Part shown: positions 27,737-36,495 of the stretch, piece after piece
Numbering within the stretch: the stretch's first letter is position 1
How the letters are laid out: each line of letters begins with the position of its first letter
Assembly (NCBI RefSeq): GCF_003315795.1
Contig: NZ_QMEY01000003.1
Location: 62,001-126,000 of the forward strand
Source of the DNA: Spongiactinospora rosea
GTDB taxonomy: Bacteria; Actinomycetota; Actinomycetes; Streptosporangiales; Streptosporangiaceae
DNA: 64,000 nt
Direction of reading: 5' to 3'
Position numbers and translations under genes: made by a program
The notes under the pieces: generated by a model
Told to the model about the DNA's origin: nothing
The model's database searches: none
Seen by the model: only the letters and a program-made list of their open reading frames with translations

Positions 27737-29074
27737 ATGAAAATCGCACTCATCGGGGCCGGGAGCCGCTGCTTCGGGCCGGCCACACTGCGCGACCTGT
27801 TCCTGTCCGAGCCGCTTTCCGCGCTGCCGCTCGAAGTCCGCCTGATGGACCTCGATCCCGCCGCCCTGGAAGGCGCCCTCGGCCACGCCCGCCACCTGAA
27901 CGACCGGCTCGGCCGCGCCCACCAGGTCGCGGCCACCACCGACCTGGACACCGCGGTCCAGGGCGCGGATTTCGTGATCACCGCGTTCGAGCATCGCCGC
28001 GAGCACTACTGGGCGATGGACTTCCACGTGCCGCGGATGTACGGGTTCAAGCAGCCCTACGGCGAGAACGGCGGCGTCGGCGGCATCTTCCACACGCTGC
28101 GCAACCTCACGCCGATGATGGAGGTCGCGCGGGCGATCGAGCGGCTGGCCCCCGGCGCGTGGCTGCTCAACTACACCAACCCGGAGAACCGCCTGGTGGA
28201 GGCGGTCACCGCGCTGACCGGCGTGAAGGCGGCGGGGCTGTGCCACGGCATCGTCACCGGACGCCGCCAGGTCTGCCGGCTGCTCGGCCTCGCCGATGAG
28301 CACCTGGAGGCGTGGGCGGCGGGCATCAACCACTTCACCGTCTTCGAGTCGCTGCGTGACCGCCGTACCGGCGAGGACCTGTACCCGCGGCTGCGCGAGA
28401 CCGAGGCGCGCGGCGACGAACTCGCCCGCTGGCAGGAACTCGCCCTCGGCCGGATCATCCTGCGCCGCTTCGGCCGCTGGCCCTCGCCCAGCTCCAACCA
28501 CTACGGGGAGTACCTGGCGTGGGGGCACGACTTCGTGCTCTCCAGCGTCCAGTACTACTACGACCCCGCCCGCGGCCACCCCTGGGAGACGGGCGAGCCG
28601 CCGAAGTTCATCTACGAGCTGACCGACCGCCACACCGGCGGCCCCCGGCCCGGTCCCCCGGAAGAACGGCCCGGCGACCTCCGCGATGCCCCGCTCGAAC
28701 CGTCGATCGAGTTCGGCATCCCCGTCATCGAGGGGCTGACCTGCGAGGAGCGGGTGATCGACGCGGTGAACGTGGTGAACGGCGGAGCCATCCCCAACCT
28801 GCCCGCCGACTCGGTGGTGGAGGTCCCGGCCGTGGTCGGCGCGGGCGGCATCCAGCCGCGCCGGATGAGCCCGCTGCCCGAGGCGCTGGCGGCCCTGCTG
28901 CGCACCCAGCTCTCCATCCACAAACTGATCATCGAGGCGTACCGGGAGCGGTCGAAGGACGCCCTGCTCCAGGCGGTGCTGCTCGATCCGGTGGTCGACT
29001 CCTACCCGCGCGCCGTGGCCATGACCGACCACCTTCTCGACCTGCAGAAGGACGCCCTCCCCCCACTCCGCTAG
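27737..29074 (+). CDS. GH4-family glycosidase, alpha-galactosidase (MelA)-like
   Basis: A 445-aa NAD- and Mn-dependent glycosidase. The N-terminal Rossmann motif is KIALIGAGSRCFGP, NYTNPEN (145-151) binds NAD/substrate, and the metal ligands are C169-H170 and H199 (GINHF). Family members oxidise C3 of the sugar transiently. Without phosphate-binding features it is more likely alpha-galactosidase or alpha-glucuronidase-like than a 6-phospho-glycosidase. ATG 27737 is preferred over upstream ATG 27707, which lies inside an inverted repeat. Confidence 0.87.
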   Translation: MKIALIGAGSRCFGPATLRDLFLSEPLSALPLEVRLMDLDPAALEGALGHARHLNDRLGRAHQVAATTDLDTAVQGADFVITAFEHRREHYWAMDFHVPRMYGFKQPYGENGGVGGIFHTLRNLTPMMEVARAIERLAPGAWLLNYTNPENRLVEAVTALTGVKAAGLCHGIVTGRRQVCRLLGLADEHLEAWAAGINHFTVFESLRDRRTGEDLYPRLRETEARGDELARWQELALGRIILRRFGRWPSPSSNHYGEYLAWGHDFVLSSVQYYYDPARGHPWETGEPPKFIYELTDRHTGGPRPGPPEERPGDLRDAPLEPSIEFGIPVIEGLTCEERVIDAVNVVNGGAIPNLPADSVVEVPAVVGAGGIQPRRMSPLPEALAALLRTQLSIHKLIIEAYRERSKDALLQAVLLDPVVDSYPRAVAMTDHLLDLQKDALPPLR

Positions 29075-29151
29075 CCCCGCGCGCGGCCGGGCGGGGCCGT
29101 GGCGCGGCTAAGATGAGGATGCCTCCGTCTCGTCCATCGAGGAGCCCCGCG

Positions 29152-29727
29152 ATGAGCCCGCCCGGTCCGCGCCGGATGCGCGCCGACGCCCGCCGCAACT
29201 ACGAGTCGCTGCTGGCCACGGCGCACGTCATGTTCACCGAGCACGGCACGGACGCCTCCCTGGAGGAGATCGCCCGGCGTTCGGGGCTCGGCATCGGCAC
29301 CCTCTACCGGCACTTCCCGACCCGCGAGGCGCTGCTCGAAGCGCTGCTGCACGACCGGCTGGAAGGGCTCGCGGCCGAGGCCGGCGAACTCCTCGGCGAC
29401 CCGTCGCCGCGCGCGGCGATGTGGCGCTGGCTCACCGCCCTCACCGAGCGCGCGTTCATCTACCGCGGCCTGCCCGCATCCGTGATGGCCACCCTGCGCG
29501 ACGAGACCTCGGAGCTGTACGCCTCCTGCCACCGCATGAACGACGCGGGCGCGGCGCTGATCCGCCGCGCCCAGGACGCGGGGGAGATCCGCGCCGACGT
29601 CGCCCCGGCCGACGTCCTGGCCATGGCCGGGGCGATCACCTGGGTCGGCGAGCAGTCCCCGGACGACCCCGAGCGGTGCGCACGGCTGCTCACCCTGCTC
29701 GCCGACGGGCTCGCCACCGGCGTCTGA
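29152..29727 (+). CDS. TetR-family transcriptional regulator
   Basis: A 191-aa regulator with the TetR HTH: ADARRNYESLLATAHVMFTE, ASLEEIARRSGLGIGTLYRH and FPTREALLEALL. The C-terminal ligand domain contains ERAFIYRGLPASVMATLRDE. The start is ATG 29152 behind GAGGAG. It lies 77 bp after the GH4 gene and converges with the GH36 gene, so its targets cannot be assigned from position alone. Confidence 0.9.
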   Translation: MSPPGPRRMRADARRNYESLLATAHVMFTEHGTDASLEEIARRSGLGIGTLYRHFPTREALLEALLHDRLEGLAAEAGELLGDPSPRAAMWRWLTALTERAFIYRGLPASVMATLRDETSELYASCHRMNDAGAALIRRAQDAGEIRADVAPADVLAMAGAITWVGEQSPDDPERCARLLTLLADGLATGV

Positions 29728-29745
29728 GCCACCGCCGCCCTCCCA

Positions 29746-31923
29746 CTAGCGCCTGCGCACCTCGATCAACATGGCCTGCTGCGGGTCGAGCGTGGGCATC
29801 GGCAGGCCCGCGTGCGCCAGCACCGGGCCGGGCACGTCGATCCAGCCGGTGAGCGCGGCGGACACCCACGCGGGCGGCTGCCGGTGCCGCCCGCCGGGCG
29901 CGCCGACGTCGGTGCGGATGCGCAGCCGGTAGTCGTGCCCGGGGGACAGACCGGGCAGCGGCACCCGGCCCGACTGGAGTTCGGGGGAGGTGGCGACGCG
30001 GGCCCAGCAGTACAGCGCGGCGGCCGACCCGGGGGCGAGCACGCCGTACAGGAACTCCTCGTCGTCGGCCAGGTCGGCGCGCACCACCTCGCCGCTGTGC
30101 AGCAGCGGCCGGAACTCCTTGTAGAGCGCCGCCCACGCGCTCACCCGGGTGATCTGGTCGGGTGTCAGCCTGGTGAGGTCGAGTTCGATGCCCGCGTGCC
30201 CGAACAGCGAGGTGATCAGCCGGAAGGTGTCGGTGGTGACCCGCCGGGTGCTCGGCGCACGCTCCGCGCCGAAGTGGGCGCCGATGAGTTCGAGGGGCAG
30301 GAGCTGGCCCGTCCAGCGCTGGATCATCTGCCGCTCCACCGGGTCGCTGGAGTCGGAGGCCCACACCCGGTCGGTGCGGCGCAGCACGCCGAGGTCGATC
30401 CGCCCGCCGCCGCTGGCGCACGACTCGATCTCCAGGCCGGGGTGCAGCGCCCGCAGCCTGTCCATCAGCCGGTACGCCGCCAGCGTCTGGGCCCGCACCC
30501 CGGGGCGGTCCCGCCCGCCGCGCTCGCGGCTCACCGCTTCGAGAAGCTCGCGGTTGTGGTCCCATTTGATGTAGTCGATCCGGTATTCGGAGATCAGCTC
30601 GTGCATCCGGTTCAGCAGGTACTCCCAGGCGTCCTCGTTCGCGACGTTGAGCACGTACTGCTGGCGCGAGGGCGGCCCGACCCCCGCCGACGGCGCGAGC
30701 AGCCATTCCGGGTGCGCGCGGGCGAGGTCGGAGTCGAGGTTGACCATCTCCGGCTCGAACCACAGGCCGAACTGCATGCCCAGCTCACGGACCCGCGCCA
30801 CCAGCGGGGTCAGCCCCGCGGGCCATACGGTCTCGTCCACGTACCAGTCGCCCAGCCCGGCCGTGTCGTCGCGCCGCCCGCGGAACCAGCCGTCGTCCAG
30901 CACCACGCGTTCCACGCCCACCTTGGCGGCCGTCTCGGTCAGCGCGAGCAGGCGGTCGAGGTCGTGGTCGAAGTGGACGGCGTCCCAGGTGTTCAGCAGC
31001 AGCGGGCGGGGGGAGACCGGGTGGCGCGGGCGGGCGCGCAGCATCGAGTGGAAGCGCGCGGAAAGCCCGTCGAGCCCGTCCCCGGACCAGGCGAAGTAGC
31101 AGGTGGGCGCGTGGTACTCGGCACCAGGCGACAGCCGTACCTCACCCGGGCGCAGCAGTTCGCCGCCGCCGAGCACCGCGCTGTGCGCCCCGGCCCCCTC
31201 GGGCAGCCGCTCGGCCAGGTAACGCTGGTCGCCGCTCCAGCCGACGTGCACCGCCCACACCTCGCCGGACCGGAACCCGAACCCCGGCACCCCCGCCACC
31301 AGCAGGTACGGGGAGTCGGTGCCCGGCTTGCCGCGGCGGACCTCGCGGACGTGCGCCCCGTGGGTGAGCGCGCGGCGCTGCGGCGAGCGCTCGCGCAGCC
31401 ACCTGCCGGTGAAGTCGAGCACCTCGGCGGCCCGGCGCGGGATCGGCAGCATCGCCGTCACCCCCGCGAGGTCGTAGTCGGGGCGGGCGGCCCGCGCCTT
31501 CAGCTTCGCGGTGACCGCGAGCACGCCGTGCGCGTCGAGCCGGTACACGAGCGTGATGTCGAGGTCGGAGACGTCGTCGTCGAGGACTAGGACCAGCTCA
31601 CCGCCCCCCTCATCGAGGTCGCGCCGCTCGGCCCTGGCCAGCCGGGGCCGCGGCGTGGTCGCCGCGCCGCCCCGATGCCCCAGGTGGGCGGGGGTGCCCA
31701 CCCAGCCCTCGGCCTCGGTGGGCCAGACCGAGAACAGCCGCGGCACGTCGAGCGAGTTGATCGGTACGGCGGGGCCGCCGGTCAGCGCGAGCGCGGCGAG
31801 CCCTTCCGGCGACAGCTCCCCGAGGTCTTCGCCCCAGTGCAGCACGGTGGGGACCGGTGTGGTCAGATCGACGGCGAATCCGACTCCGGCCGCACGGAGA
31901 TAGGCGACTTCATCACTTGACAT
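29746..31923 (-). CDS. GH36 alpha-galactosidase
   Basis: A 725-aa clan GH-D enzyme. An N-terminal beta-supersandwich domain precedes the TIM barrel starting near RPLLLNTWDAVHFDHD. The nucleophile is D455 in DYIKWDHNRELLE and the acid/base D524 in RVWASDSSDP, after the ESCASGGGRIDLG motif. A beta C-terminal domain follows. There is no signal peptide, so it hydrolyses imported alpha-galactosides (melibiose or raffinose type). The start is ATG 31923 with AAAGGAGG 9 nt upstream. It is a functional partner for galactokinase, but no transporter gene is adjacent. Confidence 0.94.
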   Translation of the reverse strand: MSSDEVAYLRAAGVGFAVDLTTPVPTVLHWGEDLGELSPEGLAALALTGGPAVPINSLDVPRLFSVWPTEAEGWVGTPAHLGHRGGAATTPRPRLARAERRDLDEGGGELVLVLDDDVSDLDITLVYRLDAHGVLAVTAKLKARAARPDYDLAGVTAMLPIPRRAAEVLDFTGRWLRERSPQRRALTHGAHVREVRRGKPGTDSPYLLVAGVPGFGFRSGEVWAVHVGWSGDQRYLAERLPEGAGAHSAVLGGGELLRPGEVRLSPGAEYHAPTCYFAWSGDGLDGLSARFHSMLRARPRHPVSPRPLLLNTWDAVHFDHDLDRLLALTETAAKVGVERVVLDDGWFRGRRDDTAGLGDWYVDETVWPAGLTPLVARVRELGMQFGLWFEPEMVNLDSDLARAHPEWLLAPSAGVGPPSRQQYVLNVANEDAWEYLLNRMHELISEYRIDYIKWDHNRELLEAVSRERGGRDRPGVRAQTLAAYRLMDRLRALHPGLEIESCASGGGRIDLGVLRRTDRVWASDSSDPVERQMIQRWTGQLLPLELIGAHFGAERAPSTRRVTTDTFRLITSLFGHAGIELDLTRLTPDQITRVSAWAALYKEFRPLLHSGEVVRADLADDEEFLYGVLAPGSAAALYCWARVATSPELQSGRVPLPGLSPGHDYRLRIRTDVGAPGGRHRQPPAWVSAALTGWIDVPGPVLAHAGLPMPTLDPQQAMLIEVRRR

Positions 31924-32045
31924 CGGGTCATGCCTCCTTTGACACGCCTGTTGCGGCCATCATCGCGTCCGGTCGTGAGGCCGCACTCGAACGCGGCTTG
32001 AGGGGAAGGATGAACGAAACGGGCCCGGCGTACGTGAAGGAGGGC

Positions 32046-32855
32046 ATGGTGGTGTTACGACTGCTCGCGGTCGCGGGCATGGTGTCCGGTCTCGTCGTCG
32101 CCGGAGCGGGCACGGCCTGCGCCTGTACGTGCGCGGAGCTTCCCCCGGCGGAGTCGGTACGGCAGTCGGCGGCGGTGTTCACCGCGACCGTGGAGAGCGT
32201 CCGGCAGGACAAGCCGGTGATCGACGGCGGACGGGTGACGGCGACGCTGCGGGCCGATCACGTGTACAAGGGCGGGCGGCAGGCCCTGATCAGGGTGTCC
32301 ACGCCCACGCAGAGCGCGGCGTGTGGATACTCCTTCGAGCGGGGGGCGCGCTACCTGGTGTTCGCCAAGAAGGAGCAGGGGCGGCTGACCACGATGCTGT
32401 GCTCGGGCAACCGCCGCGTCCCCGCGGGCACCCGCGCGCTGCGCGCCGGTGACGGCACGGGCATGGACAAGATCTCCAAGAAGCTGATCAAGGCGCTCGG
32501 CGACCCGGGGCCGCTGATCTCCGCCAAGAAGTCCAAGCCCCGCCCGGACCGGAAGGCCGAGGCCACGCCGGACCCCTCCACGGTGCCCTCGCCTGTGCCC
32601 TCGCCTGTGCCCTCGCCTGTGCCCTCGCCTGTGCCCTCGCCTGTGCCCTCGCCTGTGCCCTCGCCTGTGCCCTCGCCTGTGCCCTCGCCTGGGTCCGACG
32701 GCTCGCCGCCGGCTTCCGGCATGGAGCCCCGGGCGCACAGCGAACCCGCGCCCGCCGGGCCCGCTCCGGGTGTGATCGCCGCCGCGGCGGGTGGTTCGGC
32801 GCTGGCCCTCGGCGGGGCCGCCGCCTTCCTGACCTCCCGCAGGCGAAGGCACTGA
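32046..32855 (+). CDS. Secreted TIMP/netrin-like protein with nine-unit PSPV repeat and C-terminal anchor
   Basis: A 269-aa protein. The signal peptide VVLRLLAVAGMVSGLVVAGA is followed by CACTCAELPPAESVRQSAAV, the Cys-rich opening of bacterial tissue-inhibitor-of-metalloproteinase-like domains; TPTQSAACGYSFERGARYLV and TMLCSGNR carry the partner cysteines. A Pro-rich stalk contains nine identical PSPV units encoded by a perfect 12-bp tandem repeat. The end is a membrane helix followed by SRRRRH. Codon 4 is the rare TTA. ATG 32046 is assigned, but GTG 32049 or 32052 fit the AAGGAGG spacing better; ATG 32010 is also possible. Confidence 0.75.
   Translation: MVVLRLLAVAGMVSGLVVAGAGTACACTCAELPPAESVRQSAAVFTATVESVRQDKPVIDGGRVTATLRADHVYKGGRQALIRVSTPTQSAACGYSFERGARYLVFAKKEQGRLTTMLCSGNRRVPAGTRALRAGDGTGMDKISKKLIKALGDPGPLISAKKSKPRPDRKAEATPDPSTVPSPVPSPVPSPVPSPVPSPVPSPVPSPVPSPVPSPGSDGSPPASGMEPRAHSEPAPAGPAPGVIAAAAGGSALALGGAAAFLTSRRRRH
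32583..32690 (+). repeat. Nine perfect 12-bp tandem repeats inside a secreted-protein gene
   Basis: GTGCCCTCGCCT is repeated nine times without a mismatch over 108 bp and encodes PSPV units. The period is a multiple of three, so copy-number change lengthens or shortens the stalk without breaking frame. Perfect identity indicates recent expansion by slippage. Confidence 0.95.
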
Positions 32856-32937
32856 GCCGCCCGGAGGCCGCCGTCCCCGAGGGGTACGGCGGCCGTTGGG
32901 CCGCTCTCACGGACAGGGGCTCACGCCGGATGCCCGC

Positions 32938-34206
32938 TCAGCAGTACTGCGACTGCTTGCCGATGATCCGGTACACGCAGTCGCCGTACTCCAGGAAGCG
33001 CAGCACCGCCTCCCGGTTGCGGGTGGTCTGCGGCACGATCGCCTCGTCCGGCGGGTAGAAGCCGGGGCTCGCCGAGCGCGGGTACATCTCGAACGTGTAG
33101 CTGAAGATCTTGTAGACGCCCCACATCCAGTCGTTGATCGTCCCGTCGGTGATGTACAGGTCGCTGGACTGCTCGGGGGTGTAGCCGTTGGTCGCGGCCA
33201 TGTTGCGGCCCAGGGTGGCGTGCGCGTTCTGGTCGTCCACGGTCAGCCCGGGGGCGGTGTCGGCGTAGGTGTAGCCGTACGGCCACAGCACCAGCTCACT
33301 GTAGGTGTGCCAGTCGAGGTGCGCCTTGATCTGCTGCTTGCCGCCGATCACCCTGCTGCGGACCCAGTCGGCGGTGGCCTTGACCTCGCGGGCCGACTCG
33401 GGGCCGGTGCCGCGGTAGGTCTCGCTGGACGGCGTCGGCGAGGAGCCGCCGCAGCAGCCCCACCGGTAGTTCCAGTTGCGGTTCATGTCGGTGCCCACCG
33501 CACTGCCGGCCGGCTGCCGGTTCTTGCGCCAGGAGCGGTAGGTGCCGGAGGCGATGTCGTACTCGCCGCCGTCGGGGTTGAGGTCGGGCAGGATCCAGAT
33601 CTCGCGGGAGTCGACCAGGCCCCTGATCCGGGCGTCCGTGGCGTAGTTGTCGGCGAGCAGGTGCATCTGGTACAGCGCCATCTCGACGGTCAGGTGCTCG
33701 CGGGCGTGCTGGTGGGCGGTGAACAGGATCTCCGGCTCGGCCTCGTCGGTGCCGACGTTGTCGCTGATCTTGACGCCGACGAGCTGCCTGCCCTGGTACG
33801 ACGAGCCGTAGGTGAACTTGCTCACCAGGCCGGGGTGGGCCGCGACGATGGCGTTGATCTCGGTGTTCATCTCCGCGTAGTTGTGGTAGCCGGAGTCCGA
33901 CGGCGGGAAGTCAGCGACCCCGGCGGCGGACGGGGATGGAGGGCGGGGCACCTCCACGACCCGGTAGCCGAGTCTCCTGATCGCCGATACCTCGGCCTCG
34001 GTCGCGGTGACCAGTACGGACTTGTCGGTGACCTCCTCGATCGCGGCTCCGGTGGCCGCGACCGCGCTGCGCTGTTGCGCGTCGGCGGGCCCCTGAACCC
34101 GGTACTGCTTGTTACGAGGTGGTTCGGCGGTGGCCCCGGCCACGGTGCCGCCGGTCAGGCAGAGCACTCCGAGGACGGCCAGTAGGAACATTAATCGGTG
34201 TTTCAC
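32938..34206 (-). CDS. Secreted zinc carboxypeptidase, M14 family
   Basis: A 422-aa exported metallopeptidase. A signal peptide ([19 protein letters not shown]) and a prosegment (about 30-105) precede the M14 domain. Zinc ligands are H167 and E170 (HQHAREHL) and H300 (LDWHTYSEL); the catalytic Glu is E373 in [17 protein letters not shown] carries the substrate-binding Asn-Arg. The C-terminus has Cys residues for a disulphide. GTG 34206 is chosen over GTG 34218, whose codons contain the GGAGG site. Codon 5 is the rare TTA. It is divergent from a LacI-type gene, with a palindromic operator between them. Confidence 0.93.
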   Translation of the reverse strand: MKHRLMFLLAVLGVLCLTGGTVAGATAEPPRNKQYRVQGPADAQQRSAVAATGAAIEEVTDKSVLVTATEAEVSAIRRLGYRVVEVPRPPSPSAAGVADFPPSDSGYHNYAEMNTEINAIVAAHPGLVSKFTYGSSYQGRQLVGVKISDNVGTDEAEPEILFTAHQHAREHLTVEMALYQMHLLADNYATDARIRGLVDSREIWILPDLNPDGGEYDIASGTYRSWRKNRQPAGSAVGTDMNRNWNYRWGCCGGSSPTPSSETYRGTGPESAREVKATADWVRSRVIGGKQQIKAHLDWHTYSELVLWPYGYTYADTAPGLTVDDQNAHATLGRNMAATNGYTPEQSSDLYITDGTINDWMWGVYKIFSYTFEMYPRSASPGFYPPDEAIVPQTTRNREAVLRFLEYGDCVYRIIGKQSQYC

Positions 34207-34322
34207 CAGTTCCTCCACGAGCGTGAGGTTGGGGGGTGTTACTCACGCCTGCAACTGAGAGTGGAGAACGACTGTGAACCGCAACAGGCCCAATTTCCGC
34301 GCCTTGTGAATCGTGAATGCAG

Positions 34323-34361
34323 CGGTATAACGTTCTACTTCAGCGGAAAAACGTTATACCG
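34323..34361. promoter_or_regulatory. Perfect inverted-repeat operator between the M14 and LacI-type genes
   Basis: CGGTATAACGTT (34323-34334) and AACGTTATACCG (34350-34361) are exact inverted repeats 15 bp apart. Each arm holds a self-complementary AACGTT with central CG, typical of LacI-family half-sites. The pair ends about 30 bp before the LacI start, so autoregulation and control of the divergent carboxypeptidase are likely. Confidence 0.8.
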
Positions 34362-34391
34362 AATTTTCCTCTATATGGAGGGCTGGTACGG

Positions 34392-35405
34392 GTGCGCAGG
34401 CCGCCGGGGCTGGCCGCCGTGGCCGAGCGGGCGGGGGTGTCGGTCTCGCTGGTGTCCAGGATTCTCACCGGCGATCCCGGGCTGCGGGTGCGGGAGACCA
34501 CCCGGCAGCGGGTGCTCAGGGCCGCCGCCGACCTCGCGTACGTCCCGCACGTCTCCGGCCGTGCGCTGCGGCTGGCCGAAGCCGGGGCGATCGGGCTGGT
34601 CGTGCGGGATGTGGGGAACCCCGTCCACGCCGAGATCATCCACGGCGCGCGGCTCGCCACCGCCGCCCGCGGGCAGGCGCTGCTGCTTGCCGCCGCACCC
34701 GGCCCGGCCGCGATCGACCGGCTGATCGGGGAGGGGCGGGTCGACGGGCTGCTGTGGCTGGGCTGCGGCCTCGACGACGACCTTGCCGTACGGGCCGCCG
34801 CGCACCTGCCCACGCTGCTGGCCGGCGACCGGCCGCGGGCGGGGGTGCCCGGTGTCCGGCTCGCGGACGAGCGGGCCGTGGCGTCCGCCGTCGCGCACCT
34901 GGCCGCGCTCGGCCACCGCGACATCGGTTTCATAGGCGGTGACGCGGCCGCCGACGTCTCGGTACGCCGCCTGGCGGGCTTCGTCGCCGCGCTGCGCGAG
35001 CGCGGCCTGCCGGTACGCGAGGAGTGGATCGCCACCGGCGGATGGGACGCGGCGGACGGCCGCGCGGCGATGGACGCGCTGCTCGCGCGGCCCGCCCGCC
35101 CCACCGCGGTCGTGGTCGCCGACGTCGTCATGTGCCTGGGCGCGCTGGCCGCCGCGCGGGAGCGGGGGGTGGCGGTGCCCGCCGAGCTGTCCGTGGTCGC
35201 CGTCCACGACGCGTGGTTCGCCGCGCACGCCGCCCCGCCGCTGACGGTCGTACGCCTGCCGCTGCGCGACCTGGGCGGCAGAGCGGCGGAGTTGATCATG
35301 AGCGGTGACCTGGACGGCCCGCCCGGCGGTCACCTCATCGACGGCCCGCCCGAGCTGGTGCGGCGCGGCTCCACGGCCGCCCCCGCCCCGCCGGTCACAG
35401 GGTGA
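34392..35405 (+). CDS. LacI-family transcriptional regulator
   Basis: A 337-aa repressor with the N-terminal LacI HTH (PGLAAVAERAGVSVSLVSRI and LRAAADLAYVPHVSGRAL). The periplasmic-binding-protein-like effector domain contains IGLVVRDVGNPVHAEIIHGA, LAALGHRDIGFIGGD and LSVVAVHDAWFAAHAAPPLT. GTG 34392 is chosen because GGAGG lies 9 nt before it and the HTH starts at residue 6; an ATG at 34317 would put the operator inside the gene. The likely targets are itself and the divergent carboxypeptidase gene. Confidence 0.9.
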   Translation: MRRPPGLAAVAERAGVSVSLVSRILTGDPGLRVRETTRQRVLRAAADLAYVPHVSGRALRLAEAGAIGLVVRDVGNPVHAEIIHGARLATAARGQALLLAAAPGPAAIDRLIGEGRVDGLLWLGCGLDDDLAVRAAAHLPTLLAGDRPRAGVPGVRLADERAVASAVAHLAALGHRDIGFIGGDAAADVSVRRLAGFVAALRERGLPVREEWIATGGWDAADGRAAMDALLARPARPTAVVVADVVMCLGALAAARERGVAVPAELSVVAVHDAWFAAHAAPPLTVVRLPLRDLGGRAAELIMSGDLDGPPGGHLIDGPPELVRRGSTAAPAPPVTG

Positions 35406-35865
35406 TCCAGCCGGTGGAGACCGCGATGCCGGCCGAGGTACGGCAGTGCAGCCGGAACCGCTCGGCCGGTTTGGCGTCGATGGCGAAGAACCCCACCTCG
35501 TCGATGGTGGTCTCGCACACCGCGCCCGACTCGGCGCGCAGGTGGATCCGCCCCGGCTGGGGCGGGACGAGCTGCCCGATCAGGGTGTCCTCGTTCACCT
35601 CGATCTCGATCGTCAGCTCCCTGGACACGAACGTCAGCGCCCGCAGGGACGCCGAGTCGGCGGCCCTGGTCAGCGCAAGGGCGCTCTCGTCACCGAACTC
35701 CGAGTCGTAGGCCAGCTCGGCGAGCTCGGCCAGCTCGGCATCGATGTTGCGCCACGCGAAGGCCGTCCTGGCCGCCTCGACGAAGTCGCGCGGCACGCTG
35801 TCCACGGCCTTCAACGCCGCGCCGAGCCGGGCCAGTAGCTCTTCGTCGCTCCACTGCTCAGACAT
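35395..35865 (-). CDS. Small protein of the ECF sigma / S8 protease island, unknown function
   Basis: A 156-aa soluble protein. The N-terminal half is helical and acidic (SDEELLARLGAALKAVDSVP, AWRNIDAELAELAELAYDSE). The C-terminal half is beta-rich (FVSRELTIEIEVNEDTLIGQ, RIHLRAESGAVCETTIDEVG, FRLHCRTSAGIAVSTGWITL), resembling proteins often found behind ECF sigma genes in actinomycetes. ATG 35865 has AGAGG 8 nt upstream and overlaps the sigma gene stop by 8 bp, so translation is coupled. It overlaps the convergent LacI gene by 11 bp. It may modulate the sigma factor; that is inference. Confidence 0.75.
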   Translation of the reverse strand: MSEQWSDEELLARLGAALKAVDSVPRDFVEAARTAFAWRNIDAELAELAELAYDSEFGDESALALTRAADSASLRALTFVSRELTIEIEVNEDTLIGQLVPPQPGRIHLRAESGAVCETTIDEVGFFAIDAKPAERFRLHCRTSAGIAVSTGWITL

Positions 35866-36454
35866 GGCGCTCACCTCTGGACGGCTCGGTCTCGGACTCC
35901 ATCAAAGCGGCCAGTGCGGGGTCGCTGCGGAGTTTGGCCAGGCAACGCGCCCGGGTCGGGCCGACGCTGCCGATCGGGATGTTCAGGCGCGCGCTGATCT
36001 CCTGGTAGGGCAGGTCGTCCAGCAGGAGCGCGAGCATCCGGCGGCATCTCGGCGACAGCGTCATGAACGCCGCGTGGAGGACGGCGTTGCGCTCCGCCGC
36101 CTCCACCTCCTCCTCGATCAGTCCGGCCCGTTCGTCGGCGGTCATGTCGAAGCCCAGAGGATCTTCGGCGGTCTCGCCGTGGTGCCTGGACCGCAGCAGC
36201 CGGGAGCACTCGCGTTTGGCGGTGATCGCCAGCCAGGAGCCGAGCTTACCGGGGTCGCGTAGTTCGCCCAGGTGCTCGACCGCGGCCATCCACACCTGCT
36301 GGGCCACGTCGTCGGTGTCGCGCCGGTCCAGCCGGTACTGGCGGCAGATCGACCAGACCATCGACGCGTACCGTTCGACGAGATCGTTCCACGCGCCCTG
36401 GTCGCCCATGCTCGCCCGGGTGACCAGTGCGGAGACCGCCAGGTCCGTCGGCAT
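35858..36454 (-). CDS. ECF-type RNA polymerase sigma factor
   Basis: A 198-aa sigma-70 family protein with only regions 2 and 4. Region 2 contains WNDLVERYASMVWSICRQYR and DTDDVAQQVWMAAVEHLGEL; region 4 contains LSPRCRRMLALLLDDLPYQE and the recognition helix ISARLNIPIGSVGPTRARCL. The start is ATG 36454. No anti-sigma gene with a zinc-binding HxxxCxxC domain is nearby; the next gene downstream overlaps it and encodes a small unknown protein. It lies 42 bp after the S8 protease gene, on the same strand, so it may control the island. Confidence 0.9.
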   Translation of the reverse strand: MPTDLAVSALVTRASMGDQGAWNDLVERYASMVWSICRQYRLDRRDTDDVAQQVWMAAVEHLGELRDPGKLGSWLAITAKRECSRLLRSRHHGETAEDPLGFDMTADERAGLIEEEVEAAERNAVLHAAFMTLSPRCRRMLALLLDDLPYQEISARLNIPIGSVGPTRARCLAKLRSDPALAALMESETEPSRGERHV

Positions 36455-36495
36455 CGCGCCTCCCTTGCCTCGATCCGCCGCCGTCTCCCTCGCGT

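Noticed and set aside
32583..32690. CRISPR-like array
   Set aside because: The 12-bp units are directly adjacent without spacers and encode PSPV in frame; it is a coding minisatellite.
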